Shown piece by piece: positions 22,720 through 32,319 of a stretch of 64,000 nt of DNA (its first letter is position 1; each line of letters starts with the position of its first letter). Origin of the DNA: Datura wrightii (Eukaryota > Streptophyta > Magnoliopsida > Solanales > Solanaceae). The stretch covers positions 70,882,001 through 70,946,000 of the forward strand of contig JASDFA010000006.1 of assembly GCA_035772735.1 (NCBI GenBank), in the 5' to 3' direction. A program made the translations under genes and the position numbers. The notes beneath the pieces were generated by a model that was given only the letters and a program-made list of their open reading frames with translations, was not told where the DNA came from and did not search any database.

Positions 22720-23940
22720 TCAGTCGAAATATTCGACTTCCTCATCCGGTGCTGCGGCCTCGTTGCCCATATCTGAATCAGCTCCATCGTCGTCATCGGA
22801 CTCCACATCAGAGTCCTCACGACGTGTATCCTCATCAGTAGGGACGTCGTCATCAGTCGGCTCCACAATGGCTGGCCCCACCTTGCATAAAGCTCTGGTA
22901 TTCTCGCCAAAGGGGTAGTCCAGCTCCAGCTGCCATAATTCATCCTCGGTGGCTGGTCTCCCACCTATCCGTAGCTGCAGCATCTGCATGCCGAACATAT
23001 GGGCCATATACTGGTCGTCACGAGCATGTCGCTCGCCCAGAGTCAGCACAGGTCCGTGTGTAGTGTCGGGGGCCTTGGTCTTTGTCACATCGAGGGCCCT
23101 CCGCTCCAACTGCGGAATGTAATCCAAGGCTTCTTCCTCAACGTCGAGGCCTCGGAGGAAGGTGGTGATGAGTCCGCCAAACCCGTATCTGTGGCCCTGG
23201 TGTAGTCTGGCTCTCTTCATGGCGGATATTATGACCGCCCCCACATTAATCTCAAGCCCTTTCATAAGGGCATACACCAAGCAGACACGGTCCCGAGTCA
23301 CGTCTGTCATATGAACTCCCGGGATCAAACACGAACATACAATTTTTAGCCAGATTCTGGCCTCCCTGTTCATCTGCGAATAAGGCAGAGTCTGGTGGTA
23401 ACCCCTCTCTTTGTGTCTACTCCATCGGGCTGTGGATCGAGCCCCACACAACGTACGTCTGATGTCGGCGTACGGTGGGGTGATGTTTAGCTGGCGGAGG
23501 ACGTGGGCGTCTGTGTCCCGCGCTCCCACGATGGCATTAAACTGCTGGGGTTCCAGAGTGACAATCTGCCCTCTGATTTTAATAGTATGGCTCCTGATGG
23601 CCGGGTTCCAGTTGGCGTAGAATTCCCAGACCAAGTGAAGGTTGCACTCCTTGGGCTCCTGAAAGATAAAGCTGAGCCCAGCTGCCTCAATCCTCTGTAC
23701 GATGCGAGGGAACTCCTGTGCAAGTGGTTCCCTTGCAATATGTTCCTCCGGGAAGTATTTGTTCTCCTTATGCTTCGCGTACCACTTCTTCCCTTCCTCG
23801 GTAACCCATCGTGTTCCGTATCGGCGGTGTTGACCGCGTGGAACAGTAGGTGCAGCTGGGACAGCCGTGCCCAGTCTCATTCTCTTTCTGCCGGTGCCTG
23901 AGGTTGAAGCACCCTTGCCTTTATCTTGTCGGCTGGCCAT
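22720..23940 (-). CDS. Third ORF of the Athila-like element: putative plant transposon protein, 406 aa
   Basis: An uninterrupted 406-codon frame starts at the ATG at 23940 (MASRQDKGKG); the frame is open to 23961 only through a TTG. The N-terminal 30 residues are basic with GRKRMR, a possible nuclear signal. Residues about 45-310 form the domain I know as Pfam 'Putative plant transposon protein' (PF20167); landmarks are WEFYANW, VRGxxxx-like KIRGQIVTLEPQQFNAIVG, ARIWLKIVCSCLIPG and LMKGLEINVGAVIISAM. The last 45 residues are very acidic. No signal peptide or membrane segment is visible, so it is not envelope-like although it sits in the envelope position. Function unknown. A homologous pseudogene lies at 7171-8494. 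A 3' splice site five bases before the ATG suggests expression from its own leader. Confidence 0.8.
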   Translation of the reverse strand: MASRQDKGKGASTSGTGRKRMRLGTAVPAAPTVPRGQHRRYGTRWVTEEGKKWYAKHKENKYFPEEHIAREPLAQEFPRIVQRIEAAGLSFIFQEPKECNLHLVWEFYANWNPAIRSHTIKIRGQIVTLEPQQFNAIVGARDTDAHVLRQLNITPPYADIRRTLCGARSTARWSRHKERGYHQTLPYSQMNREARIWLKIVCSCLIPGVHMTDVTRDRVCLVYALMKGLEINVGAVIISAMKRARLHQGHRYGFGGLITTFLRGLDVEEEALDYIPQLERRALDVTKTKAPDTTHGPVLTLGERHARDDQYMAHMFGMQMLQLRIGGRPATEDELWQLELDYPFGENTRALCKVGPAIVEPTDDDVPTDEDTRREDSDVESDDDDGADSDMGNEAAAPDEEVEYFD

Positions 23941-23945
23941 TGTAC

Positions 23946-24652
23946 CTGTCAATTTACACAAACAAGCACAACGTTAAGCTAAAAACTTGTTAGCTTCGGC
24001 TAAGGTCGGGTTAAACAAAATTTACCCCACACTTAGTCTTTAACAATATTTACAACATTTTAGCAAGGATAGCTCTATTTAAACCCCAAACACAATCAAC
24101 TATAAACATATTGCTTAGTGCGTTCACAGAAATTCGACAGCATAACGGCTAGCGAACTACTCAGACTTCATACAGCTAACCCAATCCTACTATCGACAGC
24201 TATTCACCCATAGCACTTAGCAACAATAACAACAACAAAATAGAAACAACAATACAAACATTTTATATACAACTAATCTAAGCAATTCAACCAATTCACA
24301 TATTACGCAATTTCCCACAAAAATTCGAGAATTAGTCGTCTTTCAACAATTATACAATATTTACCACGACTTATCTCAAATAATAAACACACCCCGGCAT
24401 CAATTTCGTCAAACTATCAAGTTACCCAAGTTAAAATTCAACAACCCCAAGCCCTAGAATACAATTCGACAATCAAAATTGAATTATTCAATCAATCGAT
24501 AAGTTCAAACGTCAACTACAACAATCCGAACATAATCAATCACAAAATAATTCACGTCATGTTTAATTTCTACCTAGGGTGATATATCTCACCTCACATG
24601 CTCAAAATTGACAAAAATCGCCAAAAATTTGAGATAGACGATGAAAACATAC
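23946..24652 (-). other. Predicted leader intron of the third ORF
   Basis: On the minus strand CCAAG|GTATGTTTTC (donor, intron from 24652) and TGTGTAAATTGACAG|GTACA (acceptor, intron to 23946) frame a 707-nt AT-rich stretch with no coding frame. The acceptor lies five bases upstream of the ATG of the third ORF. Donor and acceptor both match plant consensus. This is a prediction from sequence only. Confidence 0.55.
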
Positions 24653-24779
24653 CTTGGAATTGAAGAATAGACGAAAACTTGACGTTTTCCTTGCCTATTA
24701 ACGTGGCACGGAGCTTGAGGGTAGGGGAATGGGTGTTTGGTCGCGGAGGGAAGAGGGAATGGGGAAAATAGGGGCGAAA

Positions 24780-24995
24780 TCGGGGGTTTTTATTAAGAAA
24801 ACACGCGGGTCACCCGGAAACCCGGTGTGACCCGGCACTGGATAAAGGCAACGTGTCACGGAGGGTAACGCGGAGCCCCTCCTCCGTGACACGGAGCCAA
24901 CGCGTTGGCTTACTGGAATTTTGAAAAATCCAGATTTGCCTTCAACGTGTCACGGAGGCCAACGCGGAGCATTGCCTCCGTGACACGGCGCCAAC
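24780..24995 (-). promoter_or_regulatory. Internal copy of the LTR promoter module
   Basis: Two hairpins, CGTGTCACGGAG/CTCCGTGACACG at 24852-24863/24882-24893 and at 24946-24957/24976-24987, have perfect 12-bp stems and 18-nt loops containing AACGCGGAGC, exactly as in the LTRs. About 55 bp downstream (minus strand) comes TTAATAAAAACC, a TATA-like stretch near 24786-24797, then the leader exon and the predicted intron. The order is that of the LTR U3 promoter, so an internal promoter for the third ORF is likely. A half hairpin also lies near 24700-24716. Confidence 0.6.
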
Positions 24996-25260
24996 ACGCC
25001 AGTGCTCTGTTTCACCATCAAATTTTATTTTTCATACCTCGCCTCGTTTCCTCGATTCCAAGTATTTTTCCTCCAGTATACCTGAAAATCACCTCACTAA
25101 ACAAAAATTGGTTAAATTAATAAATTCCCTACTAAAAATAAAATAAAAAAGAAAATTACTAAATTACTAAATAAAAAATTACTAAATAAAATGCAAATCT
25201 AAGCCTAGTCACGAAAAAGAAAAGAAAATAAAATAAAAGAAAAACTTTACACTAAAGAAA
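24996..25260 (-). other. AT-rich spacer between pol remnant and internal promoter
   Basis: A 265-bp stretch, largely A-rich on the plus strand at 25110-25260, has no coding frame on either strand. It separates the C-terminal pol remnant from the internal promoter module. Confidence 0.5.
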
Positions 25261-25261
25261 G

Positions 25262-25334
25262 AAAAAAAATATTTTTCACGGGTTGCCTCCCGTGCAGCGC
25301 CTGGTTTAATGTCGCGGCTCGACAGCCTTTATGC
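25262..25334 (-). pseudogene. Remnant of the pol C terminus
   Basis: Directly after the protease frame the minus strand can be read TLNQALHGRQPVK (about 25276-25315), which resembles the ALxGRQP ending of Athila-lineage integrase proteins. If correct, the whole RT-RNase H-integrase segment has been lost between the protease and this tail. The match is short and in a different frame from the protease. Confidence 0.5.
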
Positions 25335-25853
25335 TCACGTGTCTACCAGGGAGATGGACGATTTGTCCCGATCATGGTCATCTCCCCAGTAGTTCTCAAC
25401 CTTGTCAGGTGGCCTACCTAGTAGCTCTCGGGAATCACTCAATCCATTCGCATTCCCATGATCAATCACGTTGATCACCGAGAGTTCCTTATAGACAGTC
25501 GGGCGCTTAGGTGCCTTGTACACGTCGAACACCTCAACCTTGTCGTGTGCTCGCATTGTGAGTTGACCCGCAGCTACATCGATCAATGCCTTTCCGGTTG
25601 CCAAAAAGGGTCGTCCCAAAATAAATGGGACTTCCGCATCTGGTTCAAAATCCAGAACAATGAAATCTACCGGAAAAATGAGGGAGCCTACCTGCACTAG
25701 CACATCCTCAACAATGCCATCCGGCTTAGCTAAAGACCTGTCTGCTAGCTGCAAGATCACTGTTGTAGGTCTAGGACTCCCTAGTCCTAACTTTCTGAAT
25801 ACCGAAGATGGCATCAGATTTATACTTGCCCCCAAGTCGCATAACCCACGAGC
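25335..25853 (-). CDS. Aspartic protease of the Athila-like element, in frame after a TGA
   Basis: The frame continues directly from gag through one TGA codon. It reads ARGLCDLGASINLMPSSVF, the retropepsin-like active site (DLGAS) of Athila elements, then FIVLDFEPDAEVPFILGRPF with the second conserved block (ILGRPFL). It then runs 60 residues further to a TGA at 25335-25337. No ATG start is present near the active site, so expression would need readthrough of the gag stop. The protease would process Gag. If the TGA is not read through, it is a pseudogene. Confidence 0.75.
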   Translation of the reverse strand, partial: ARGLCDLGASINLMPSSVFRKLGLGSPRPTTVILQLADRSLAKPDGIVEDVLVQVGSLIFPVDFIVLDFEPDAEVPFILGRPFLATGKALIDVAAGQLTMRAHDKVEVFDVYKAPKRPTVYKELSVINVIDHGNANGLSDSRELLGRPPDKVENYWGDDHDRDKSSISLVDT

Positions 25854-27620
25854 TCAGATACTTTGCCCAATCGTCAGCTGGATAGTCAAACTTCCAGGAT
25901 CCTTCAGTTTAGTGGGCAACCTGTTCTGAATACGGGATGTGCATTCCTCCGTTAAAGCCACCGTGGCATACTCAGTCAAGCGACTTTTGTTGGCCACGAT
26001 GTCTTTGATATACTTCGCATATTTTGGCACACCCTGCAAGACATCAACAAGAGGTAAGTTAACATGTACCTGTTTAAGTACCTCCATGAATTTCTGGAAA
26101 CACGTCTCCTCCTTGTGTTTCTTAAGTCGTTGAGGGAACGGGGGTGGAGGCCTTGCTGGTTCAGCTTCTTTGGTCTTCCCCGTATCTGAGGTTTGTTCTC
26201 CCTCAACATCTGCTGCTCCTGACTTCTGAGGCGGTCTTTCCGGTTCCACATCCTTTAATTGTAAACCACTCCTCGTGGTCACTGCATTCACCTGCTTAGG
26301 ATTGGGATCCGTGTCGCTAGGTAGTCCTCCCCTTGGTCTAGTATTTTGGGCACTAGCAAATTGCCCAAACTGATATTCAAGAGCCTTGGTTGCCAATTGA
26401 TTGTTCTTTACTTCGGCTGCCAATTTGACATAGTCAGCCTGCAATTGTGCCTCGTTGGCAATCATGGTCTTGAACATTTCCTCAGTAGTCGGTGATGGTG
26501 GTGGAGGAGGGGCATTGTGATTTCTGAACTGATTCCGATAGCCTTGTTGCCCTCCTTGGTTTCTGTGCATACCCTGCCCTGAACCTTGGCCTTGTTGATT
26601 GTTGCTACCCCACGAAAAATTCGGATGATTCCTCCAATTCGAGTTGTAGCCACCACCAAACTGCTGTTGATTCCTCTGTGCATTGCCCACAAAGTTGACA
26701 GAATCAGGATTTTCACCACAGCATTCAGCTGAATGCTCACTACTACCACACACTTCACACCACATCTGTTGGACTGCATTGACTGAGGCTGAAGGGTGGT
26801 TCAAATTCATATTGCTGAAGTGAGTGTTTAACTGATTTTGCAAAGCAGCTATCTGTGCAGCGATAGCTGTGAATCCATCCACTTCCAGCACTCCCGCTGC
26901 TTTCCTTGCTCCACCTCTTGAAGAATCTGCATTCCATTCCGGATTGCCTTGTGAAATTCGGTTGAGCAAAGTGTACAGCTCCTCATAAGTCTTCTCCAGC
27001 GCTTGCCCTCCAGCTGCTGAGTCTAACAAAATTTTAGTGTGGGGTTCCAAACCCTCAATAAAAGTGTGTACCAACACCTCATTTGACTGATGATGATGAG
27101 GACAGTCCCGCAACATGGACTTGAATCTTTCCCAGGCTTGATAAAGATTTTCTCCTTCCCTCTGTTTAAAACTTAGAATCTGACTTCTCAGTTTAGCTGT
27201 TTTACCTGAAGGGAAAAATCTAATCAAAAACTTCCTTGCAAGATCATCCCACGTTGATATAGAGTTGGGTGGTTCAGCTTTTAACCACCTCTTGGCTTCA
27301 CCAAGCAAGGAAAATGGAAATAAGGTGAGCCGAACATAATCAGGTGACACTCCAGCGGGTATGTAAGTGTCACTTATCTCCAAAAAGTTCTGGAGATGTT
27401 GTTGCGGATCTTCGTGAGGGAGACCGGTAAACTGCCCGCTAGTGTGCAAAAGTTGCACCATATTTTGCTTTAACTCAAATCTCCCTCCAGGCTCTGGTTT
27501 GCGGATGCTGGAATGTACATTATTAGCGTGTGGGATTGCCACCTCGCGAACCGGCCTGGCTGCTACTTCCTCGGGCACTAACACTGCCCGCACAACTGGT
27601 GGATTTGGTTGCTCCATCAT
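25854..27620 (-). CDS. Gag polyprotein of the Athila-like element
   Basis: The frame is open from 27707, but that codon is GTG and an in-frame TGA lies about 30 bases upstream with no ATG between. The first usable start is the ATG pair at 27615-27620 (MMEQPNPPVV), giving 588 residues. A retrotransposon-gag domain spans roughly residues 90-215 (counted from there), with GEAKRWLKAEPPNSISTWDD, FLIRFFPSGKTAKLR and ENLYQAWERFKSMLRDCPHH. A zinc knuckle follows (CEVCGSSEHSAEC). The middle is Gln/Gly/Asn-rich and the end Pro-rich. Gag forms the particle and packages RNA. The full open frame in an element lacking RT fits trans-mobilisation. Confidence 0.85.
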   Translation of the reverse strand: MMEQPNPPVVRAVLVPEEVAARPVREVAIPHANNVHSSIRKPEPGGRFELKQNMVQLLHTSGQFTGLPHEDPQQHLQNFLEISDTYIPAGVSPDYVRLTLFPFSLLGEAKRWLKAEPPNSISTWDDLARKFLIRFFPSGKTAKLRSQILSFKQREGENLYQAWERFKSMLRDCPHHHQSNEVLVHTFIEGLEPHTKILLDSAAGGQALEKTYEELYTLLNRISQGNPEWNADSSRGGARKAAGVLEVDGFTAIAAQIAALQNQLNTHFSNMNLNHPSASVNAVQQMWCEVCGSSEHSAECCGENPDSVNFVGNAQRNQQQFGGGYNSNWRNHPNFSWGSNNQQGQGSGQGMHRNQGGQQGYRNQFRNHNAPPPPPSPTTEEMFKTMIANEAQLQADYVKLAAEVKNNQLATKALEYQFGQFASAQNTRPRGGLPSDTDPNPKQVNAVTTRSGLQLKDVEPERPPQKSGAADVEGEQTSDTGKTKEAEPARPPPPFPQRLKKHKEETCFQKFMEVLKQVHVNLPLVDVLQGVPKYAKYIKDIVANKSRLTEYATVALTEECTSRIQNRLPTKLKDPGSLTIQLTIGQSI

Positions 27621-27846
27621 AGACTGTTTAAGCAACTGCAGCTTCTTCCGAAGAGCTTCTCTACATTGACTATGCAATTCACGTTCTGGCTCTAAGTAAG
27701 ATTCCACCAGCTCCTTGTCCCTTGCCAGTGTTCACAGAAATAAAAATCTGCAAAATACAGGCTAAGACCAAGTTGTTAACACTTAAGAAAATAAAAATAC
27801 AAATACAGTAAATTTACACTAAACAAAATTTTACAAATCGCCTAGC

Positions 27847-27865
27847 CTCCCCGGCAACTGCGCCA
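27847..27865 (-). other. Primer binding site, tRNA-Asp type
   Basis: The minus strand reads TGGCGCAGTTGCCGGGGAG, which differs at one base from the complement of the 3' end of plant tRNA-Asp(GTC). It lies six bases from the 5' LTR. tRNA-Asp priming is characteristic of the Athila lineage. Confidence 0.85.
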
Positions 27866-27871
27866 AAAACT

Positions 27872-29346
27872 TGTTCGGTGTCTGCTGTTCGGGTTGGTAT
27901 TAAATATTATCAACCGACACGCAAGTGCACGTGGTCAAACAAGTAATAAAGTGGCTAAGTAGCCAAGTATCGATCCAAGGAGGCTGCTCTAGATATGTAA
28001 AACTGCCTAGTTTACTATATCTCTATTCTATTCCTAACTATGTTAACAACAATCCAACCAAAAGTTGAGTGAGTTTTTGTTTCTAAACTATTTATATACT
28101 ACAATTAATAACAACTATTTACTTTTGAATTTAGACAATGGATATGCACATGCCAAGGTTAAGAACGAGTAATGAACTTGATAATCATGATAATTTGGTC
28201 ATCCTCTTCTTCATGTTGCTAGCCAAGAACGTTTGCCTAGAAATTAAAACTTTCATATTTAATTTCACTTTAGAATCATAAACCATCCATCTACATTTCT
28301 GTGATCAAATGCAATTTATGACCTAGCACTACAATTCCGGTTCCTAAATTGACTAATACGGCTTTCAAGTATATTTCTATCAAGAAAGCACATCAAAACC
28401 CAATTTTTCCAAATCAAGTTAAGAACAATACCCTATTAATTCACAACTTTCCAATTTCGTGCTCTCTCGAGTGAAATTGGACTTTTTAGATATACATTAA
28501 TGGTGGCCAATCAATAATGTAGTAAGCACAAGAATTAATAGAACAACATGCAAGAAGAAGAAGAAATCATATCAATTATCACCAAAATTCATTACACAAG
28601 TTCAAAACCTCAGCAAAGAAGGGAATTAGCCACTCATTCTTGGATTAATCATCCTAAAATGAGTGTAAATCATGCATACAATTGAAGGAAAGAAGAAAGG
28701 AAGAGAAGAAAACTCTTAGCTTTTCTATTCTTCAACTGCCACAAACCCACGTTCCTGCTCTCCACTTCTGAACTCAGTCTAAAAACTAAAAACTAAAAAC
28801 TTTTTTAAAAATAAACCTAAGTGTGCTATTTATACTAGTGGGAAAGTTTTCCCGGAATAACAAGCAACGTGTCACGGAGGCCAACGCGGAGCACTGACTC
28901 CGTGACACGGCGTGGACGCGGACCCTCTCTGGAAATTGCAGGGTCCGGATAATTGGCCTCAACGTGGCACGGAGGCCATCGCGGAGGCCTATCTCCGTGC
29001 CACGGAACTGACGCGCAGGCACACTGGAAATTGCCTAATTAATTCCTGCCCAGGCAGTGTGCTACCGCGATGGCAGCGTGGCACGGCTCCATCGCGGAGC
29101 CAGTGTAAAATGTGCCATCCAAGGTCTTTTCCACGCTCGCATCCAAGTCCAACTCCGACATAGTTCCAACACGCATTTTAGCTCCTAAAAATCACATTAT
29201 CCTGCAAAACAAATGTTAATCATGTTGGTTAGTATAAATTCGCATTTTATTACCAAATACATGATATTATATACACATTGCATAACAAACAAGGTAAAAA
29301 TGATACGTTTGAGTATCACTTGGGCATATAAATCTGCCCAAGATCA
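27872..29346 (-). repeat. 5' LTR of the Athila-like element
   Basis: 1475 bp, nearly identical to 19348-20821. TATA box GTATAAATAG at 28826-28835 (minus). The U3 hairpin CGTGTCACGGAG (28868-28879) with CTCCGTGACACG (28898-28909) is perfect in this copy, whereas the 3' LTR has one mismatch, and the CGTGGCACGGAG hairpin follows about 95 bp upstream. Confidence 0.93.
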
Positions 29347-30155
29347 CTCAACATTGTCCAGAAATGTCAGCTGATTAGTTTGACTATAGTCATTTCTCTA
29401 GGTGTCAGTGTTGCCTCCCAGTTATCAGTATTAGACTTAGATATCAGATTTTAGTGGTACTTTAGGCGGTCATGACACTTCTAGATAAGTAGCTCTGACT
29501 AGCCTTAAAACCCCCAACTTCAGATTTCAATTTGTTCTTTAGACGGTTATGACGCTTCCTGATAAGCAGCTCTGGCCAGTCTTAGAACACCAGTTACAGA
29601 ATTTGATCTGATAAGACTCTCAGGGTACTTCCAGATAGGTATTTTTGACTTAGTCTTAGGCCCTAGTTTCGAGCTTCAGCTTATTAGTCAGTCTAGGAAT
29701 ATCTAGTAGGAGTAGGACTTAGCACCTACCGGATGGGGGTTCCAACGCACCTAGGTTTCCAGAACTACATTTCTGCTGTAGGTTATTTTTATTGGCCTTA
29801 TGGCCCTAGACTTGTGATCACCCAGTTCATGTCTTTATACCCTAGCAAGGTATATTTGGTCCTACCGATGGGGTGCATACATCGGACTCCACGTCTAGCT
29901 CACGTGGTTATATGTCGGTTATAGACTCTCCCACTAGTCAGTACAATCTCAATTATCTCAGCTCATAACAATTTAAGATTACTCAATTCAGATCAGTTCA
30001 GTATAGTAGTTTAGATCAGTATCTCAAATTTAGGGCATGCCTTTTACCATCAGACAGGGTCATTTTGACCATCTCAGTATATATTTCAATTTATTCAGTT
30101 TTAGCAATTCAGTTAGTCATTGCATGTAATTAGAGTTCAATTATTTATTCCCCAG

Positions 30156-32319
30156 TGTAACACCCCGGAAGGGCCTACAAATAGAACCGGAAGTTGAAGT
30201 TGAAAACTGCAGAAAATCTAGAATTTTGCACCAGTACGACTCGAGGTACGAATTGTGGTGAGAACCTACGACTCGTGACAGTCATGATGAGTTCGGGAGC
30301 CTAAGGTCATACCACGAGTAGTCCTACGAGTCATGGCGTGTGGGCACGACTCGTGGTTAGGAGTCATGGTGAATTTCTTAGTGGTGTAAGAGTGAGTCGT
30401 CACGGCTCATGGTACGACTCGTAGGATGTAGCAACGAGTCGTGATAAGGAGTTGTGGTTAAGTCGTATTTAGTATGGGTGGATGGTACCACGACTGACTG
30501 TACGACCCATAGGATGGTACTACGACTCGTGGTATGCGAGTCATGGCCAGATTTAGAAGATTGAAAAGTGGTAAAGTGACCACAAGAGATGACCACGAGT
30601 CATGACTTCGTGGTATGAATCGTGGTACGAGTCGTGGTCGAGGCCAGACCTGTTTTTCAGGGAAATTTCATTAAGGGTAATTTTGACTTTTCTATGCTTT
30701 TGGATCCTAAACCACCTCATTTTGAGGTCGGGACAGGGTCTTTTAAGGAGGAAAAACTCATACTAAGTCTCATTCGGCATTTGCAAGAACTAGAGAAGGG
30801 AGTAGGAGGAGATTCAAGTGTTCTTCTTCAATTCTTCAAGTTTTCACCTAAGGTTTTTCAAGGGAGTTAAGAATCACGTAATTCCAGGTATGTGGGGTTT
30901 TGAATAGGTAGTTTAGTCCCTACCCATGCTCAATTTCTCCCTAATTGTATGTTTAAGTTACCAACTTTTGATGGGTCATAACCCAAATGCATGTTTCCTC
31001 AAAAATCGATAAGAGCATGTTATAGTATGTCTAAAATCATGGGTTTGAATTATTGGGTTGTTTTCACTTATTTTATTCAATATTTGATGATTTAATCCCT
31101 AAAAGCACATGTGCCCAAATCATAGGGTTTTTAGTAAAATTCATGGTTATGGTGATTTCTCAAGCATGATATGAACTCTTGAATTTAAGCATGTTTTCAA
31201 TTACTCATGTTATTATGATCATGTTTTCTATAAATTTAAGCATTTCAAGTATGATTGAACTTATGTACAATGCCCACATGTTGCTTGTGATTTATGAACT
31301 ATGATTTTTGACCGATTCACGGGCCCAATTCCATAGCTAGTATTACATATTCTCAATCATGATATGATTCTCACGGTTTAACTAGTCATGCATGTCATGT
31401 ATGAATTTCTATGAGCACGTAGCATGTTTTGTGAGTAGTACTTAACACCAAGTAGGTTCGGGGCCTAAGTTACGCCCCAAATCTCAGAACTACGTGCCAC
31501 CGTAGGTTATGCTGGGACCTCCTCAGTGACTGTCCCCTATGCCCTAAGGGGCCTTCACGAGTGATATACGTCTTTCATGGTTCATACCCTTGGCAAAGAA
31601 TGGACGAACTCCCTACTAGGTTTATAGGTCGGGCTCCATGTGTGCTCATATGGGATATGTCGGTTATAGAAATCTCCCATTGTTTCTCATGGTTTTAATG
31701 TATGCATTATTATGTTCTTTTGACTCAAGTTATGTTCTATGAAATGTTTTCCTCACATGTTATGACTATGACATGTTTACGAATATTTTGGAAGTATTGA
31801 GCCTTAGGATAAACTTATGATTTCAGTCTAATGATCATGATGTCCCCACTCCTTTAAATTTTATGTTTTTAAGCATTTTTTCGCATACCTTACATACTCA
31901 GTACCTTCCAAGTACTGACCCATATATTTTCAAGATCTGGTTCGCAGATTCAGCATCGTTCCTAGCTTGCTCTCAGCTTTCAGTGGTGAGTCCTCATGAT
32001 TCAAGGACTTCATGTTCAGACCTTGTTTATCTTTTGTTTTCAAAATGTTGGGGTTAGTTGGGGTCTTGTCCCTTCAACCCGTCTATTATGATTAGAGGCT
32101 TTCAGACTTAATTGTAGTATTCCACTATTTATTCTTGGATTATGTATTACCCTTTCATATATTTCATGTCACGTTTCATTTAAATTCTTGACTTTTAAGT
32201 TAAGTCTTCAGCCTTATGTGTATGAATTAGATTTTATGCTCACTCCATGGGTTGACTTGGAGTCTTTCGTGGCTCCTTGTCCCGTGTCTACGATCCGAGT
32301 ATACTCTCGGATCGTGACA
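30156..32319 (+). repeat. Solo Tekay-type LTR 'B' inside LTR A (2164 bp)
   Basis: Starts TGTAACACCCCGGAAG and ends CGGATCGTGACA. Sequence of LTR A stops before it and resumes after it: TTACTCAGTATATTC-AAAGTACTGACGC of A follows at 32340, while B has its own CTCAGTACCTTCCAAGTACTG at 31900. The junctions show no convincing target duplication (CCCAG before, CCTTA after). Anchor at 30705-30723. No coding content. Confidence 0.78.
30230..30640 (+). repeat. U3 palindrome block of LTR B (CACGACTCGTGG type)
   Basis: About 400 bp hold many copies of TACGACTCGTGG-like words in both orientations, such as GCACGACTCGTGG, GGTACGACTCGTAGG, GCAACGAGTCGTG and GGTACGAGTCGTGG. This is the most regular block of the window. 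It ends 65 bp before the anchor TCCTAAACCACCTCATTTT. Confidence 0.82.

Larger units (their letters stand above)
19348..29346 (-). mobile_element. Athila-like non-autonomous Ty3/gypsy element, 9999 bp, recent
   Basis: Two nearly identical LTRs (19348-20821, 27872-29346) bound a 7050-bp interior read on the minus strand: tRNA-Asp primer site, gag, protease, a remnant of the pol C terminus, a third ORF and a polypurine tract. The flanks CTCAA (19343-19347 and 29347-29351) are a perfect 5-bp target duplication. RT, RNase H and integrase are absent. By eye the LTRs differ at about nine substitutions and one indel, so this is the youngest insertion in the window. Confidence 0.93.

Noticed and set aside
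23003..23901. Plus-strand ORFs opposite the third ORF (22999-23205, 23411-23620, 23503-23901)
   Set aside because: Antisense shadows of a conserved minus-strand coding frame.
22720..23940. Envelope gene
   Set aside because: The position fits, but there is no signal peptide, membrane anchor or glycoprotein-like region; the domain is the plant transposon protein type.
25458..27669. Plus-strand and alternative-frame ORFs opposite gag and protease
   Set aside because: Antisense or shifted shadows; the gag and protease motifs are only in the minus frame.
27621..27707. N-terminal extension of Gag from 27707
   Set aside because: The codon there is GTG, and there is no ATG between it and an upstream in-frame stop; a plant transcript would use the ATGs at 27615-27620 unless splicing supplies a start.
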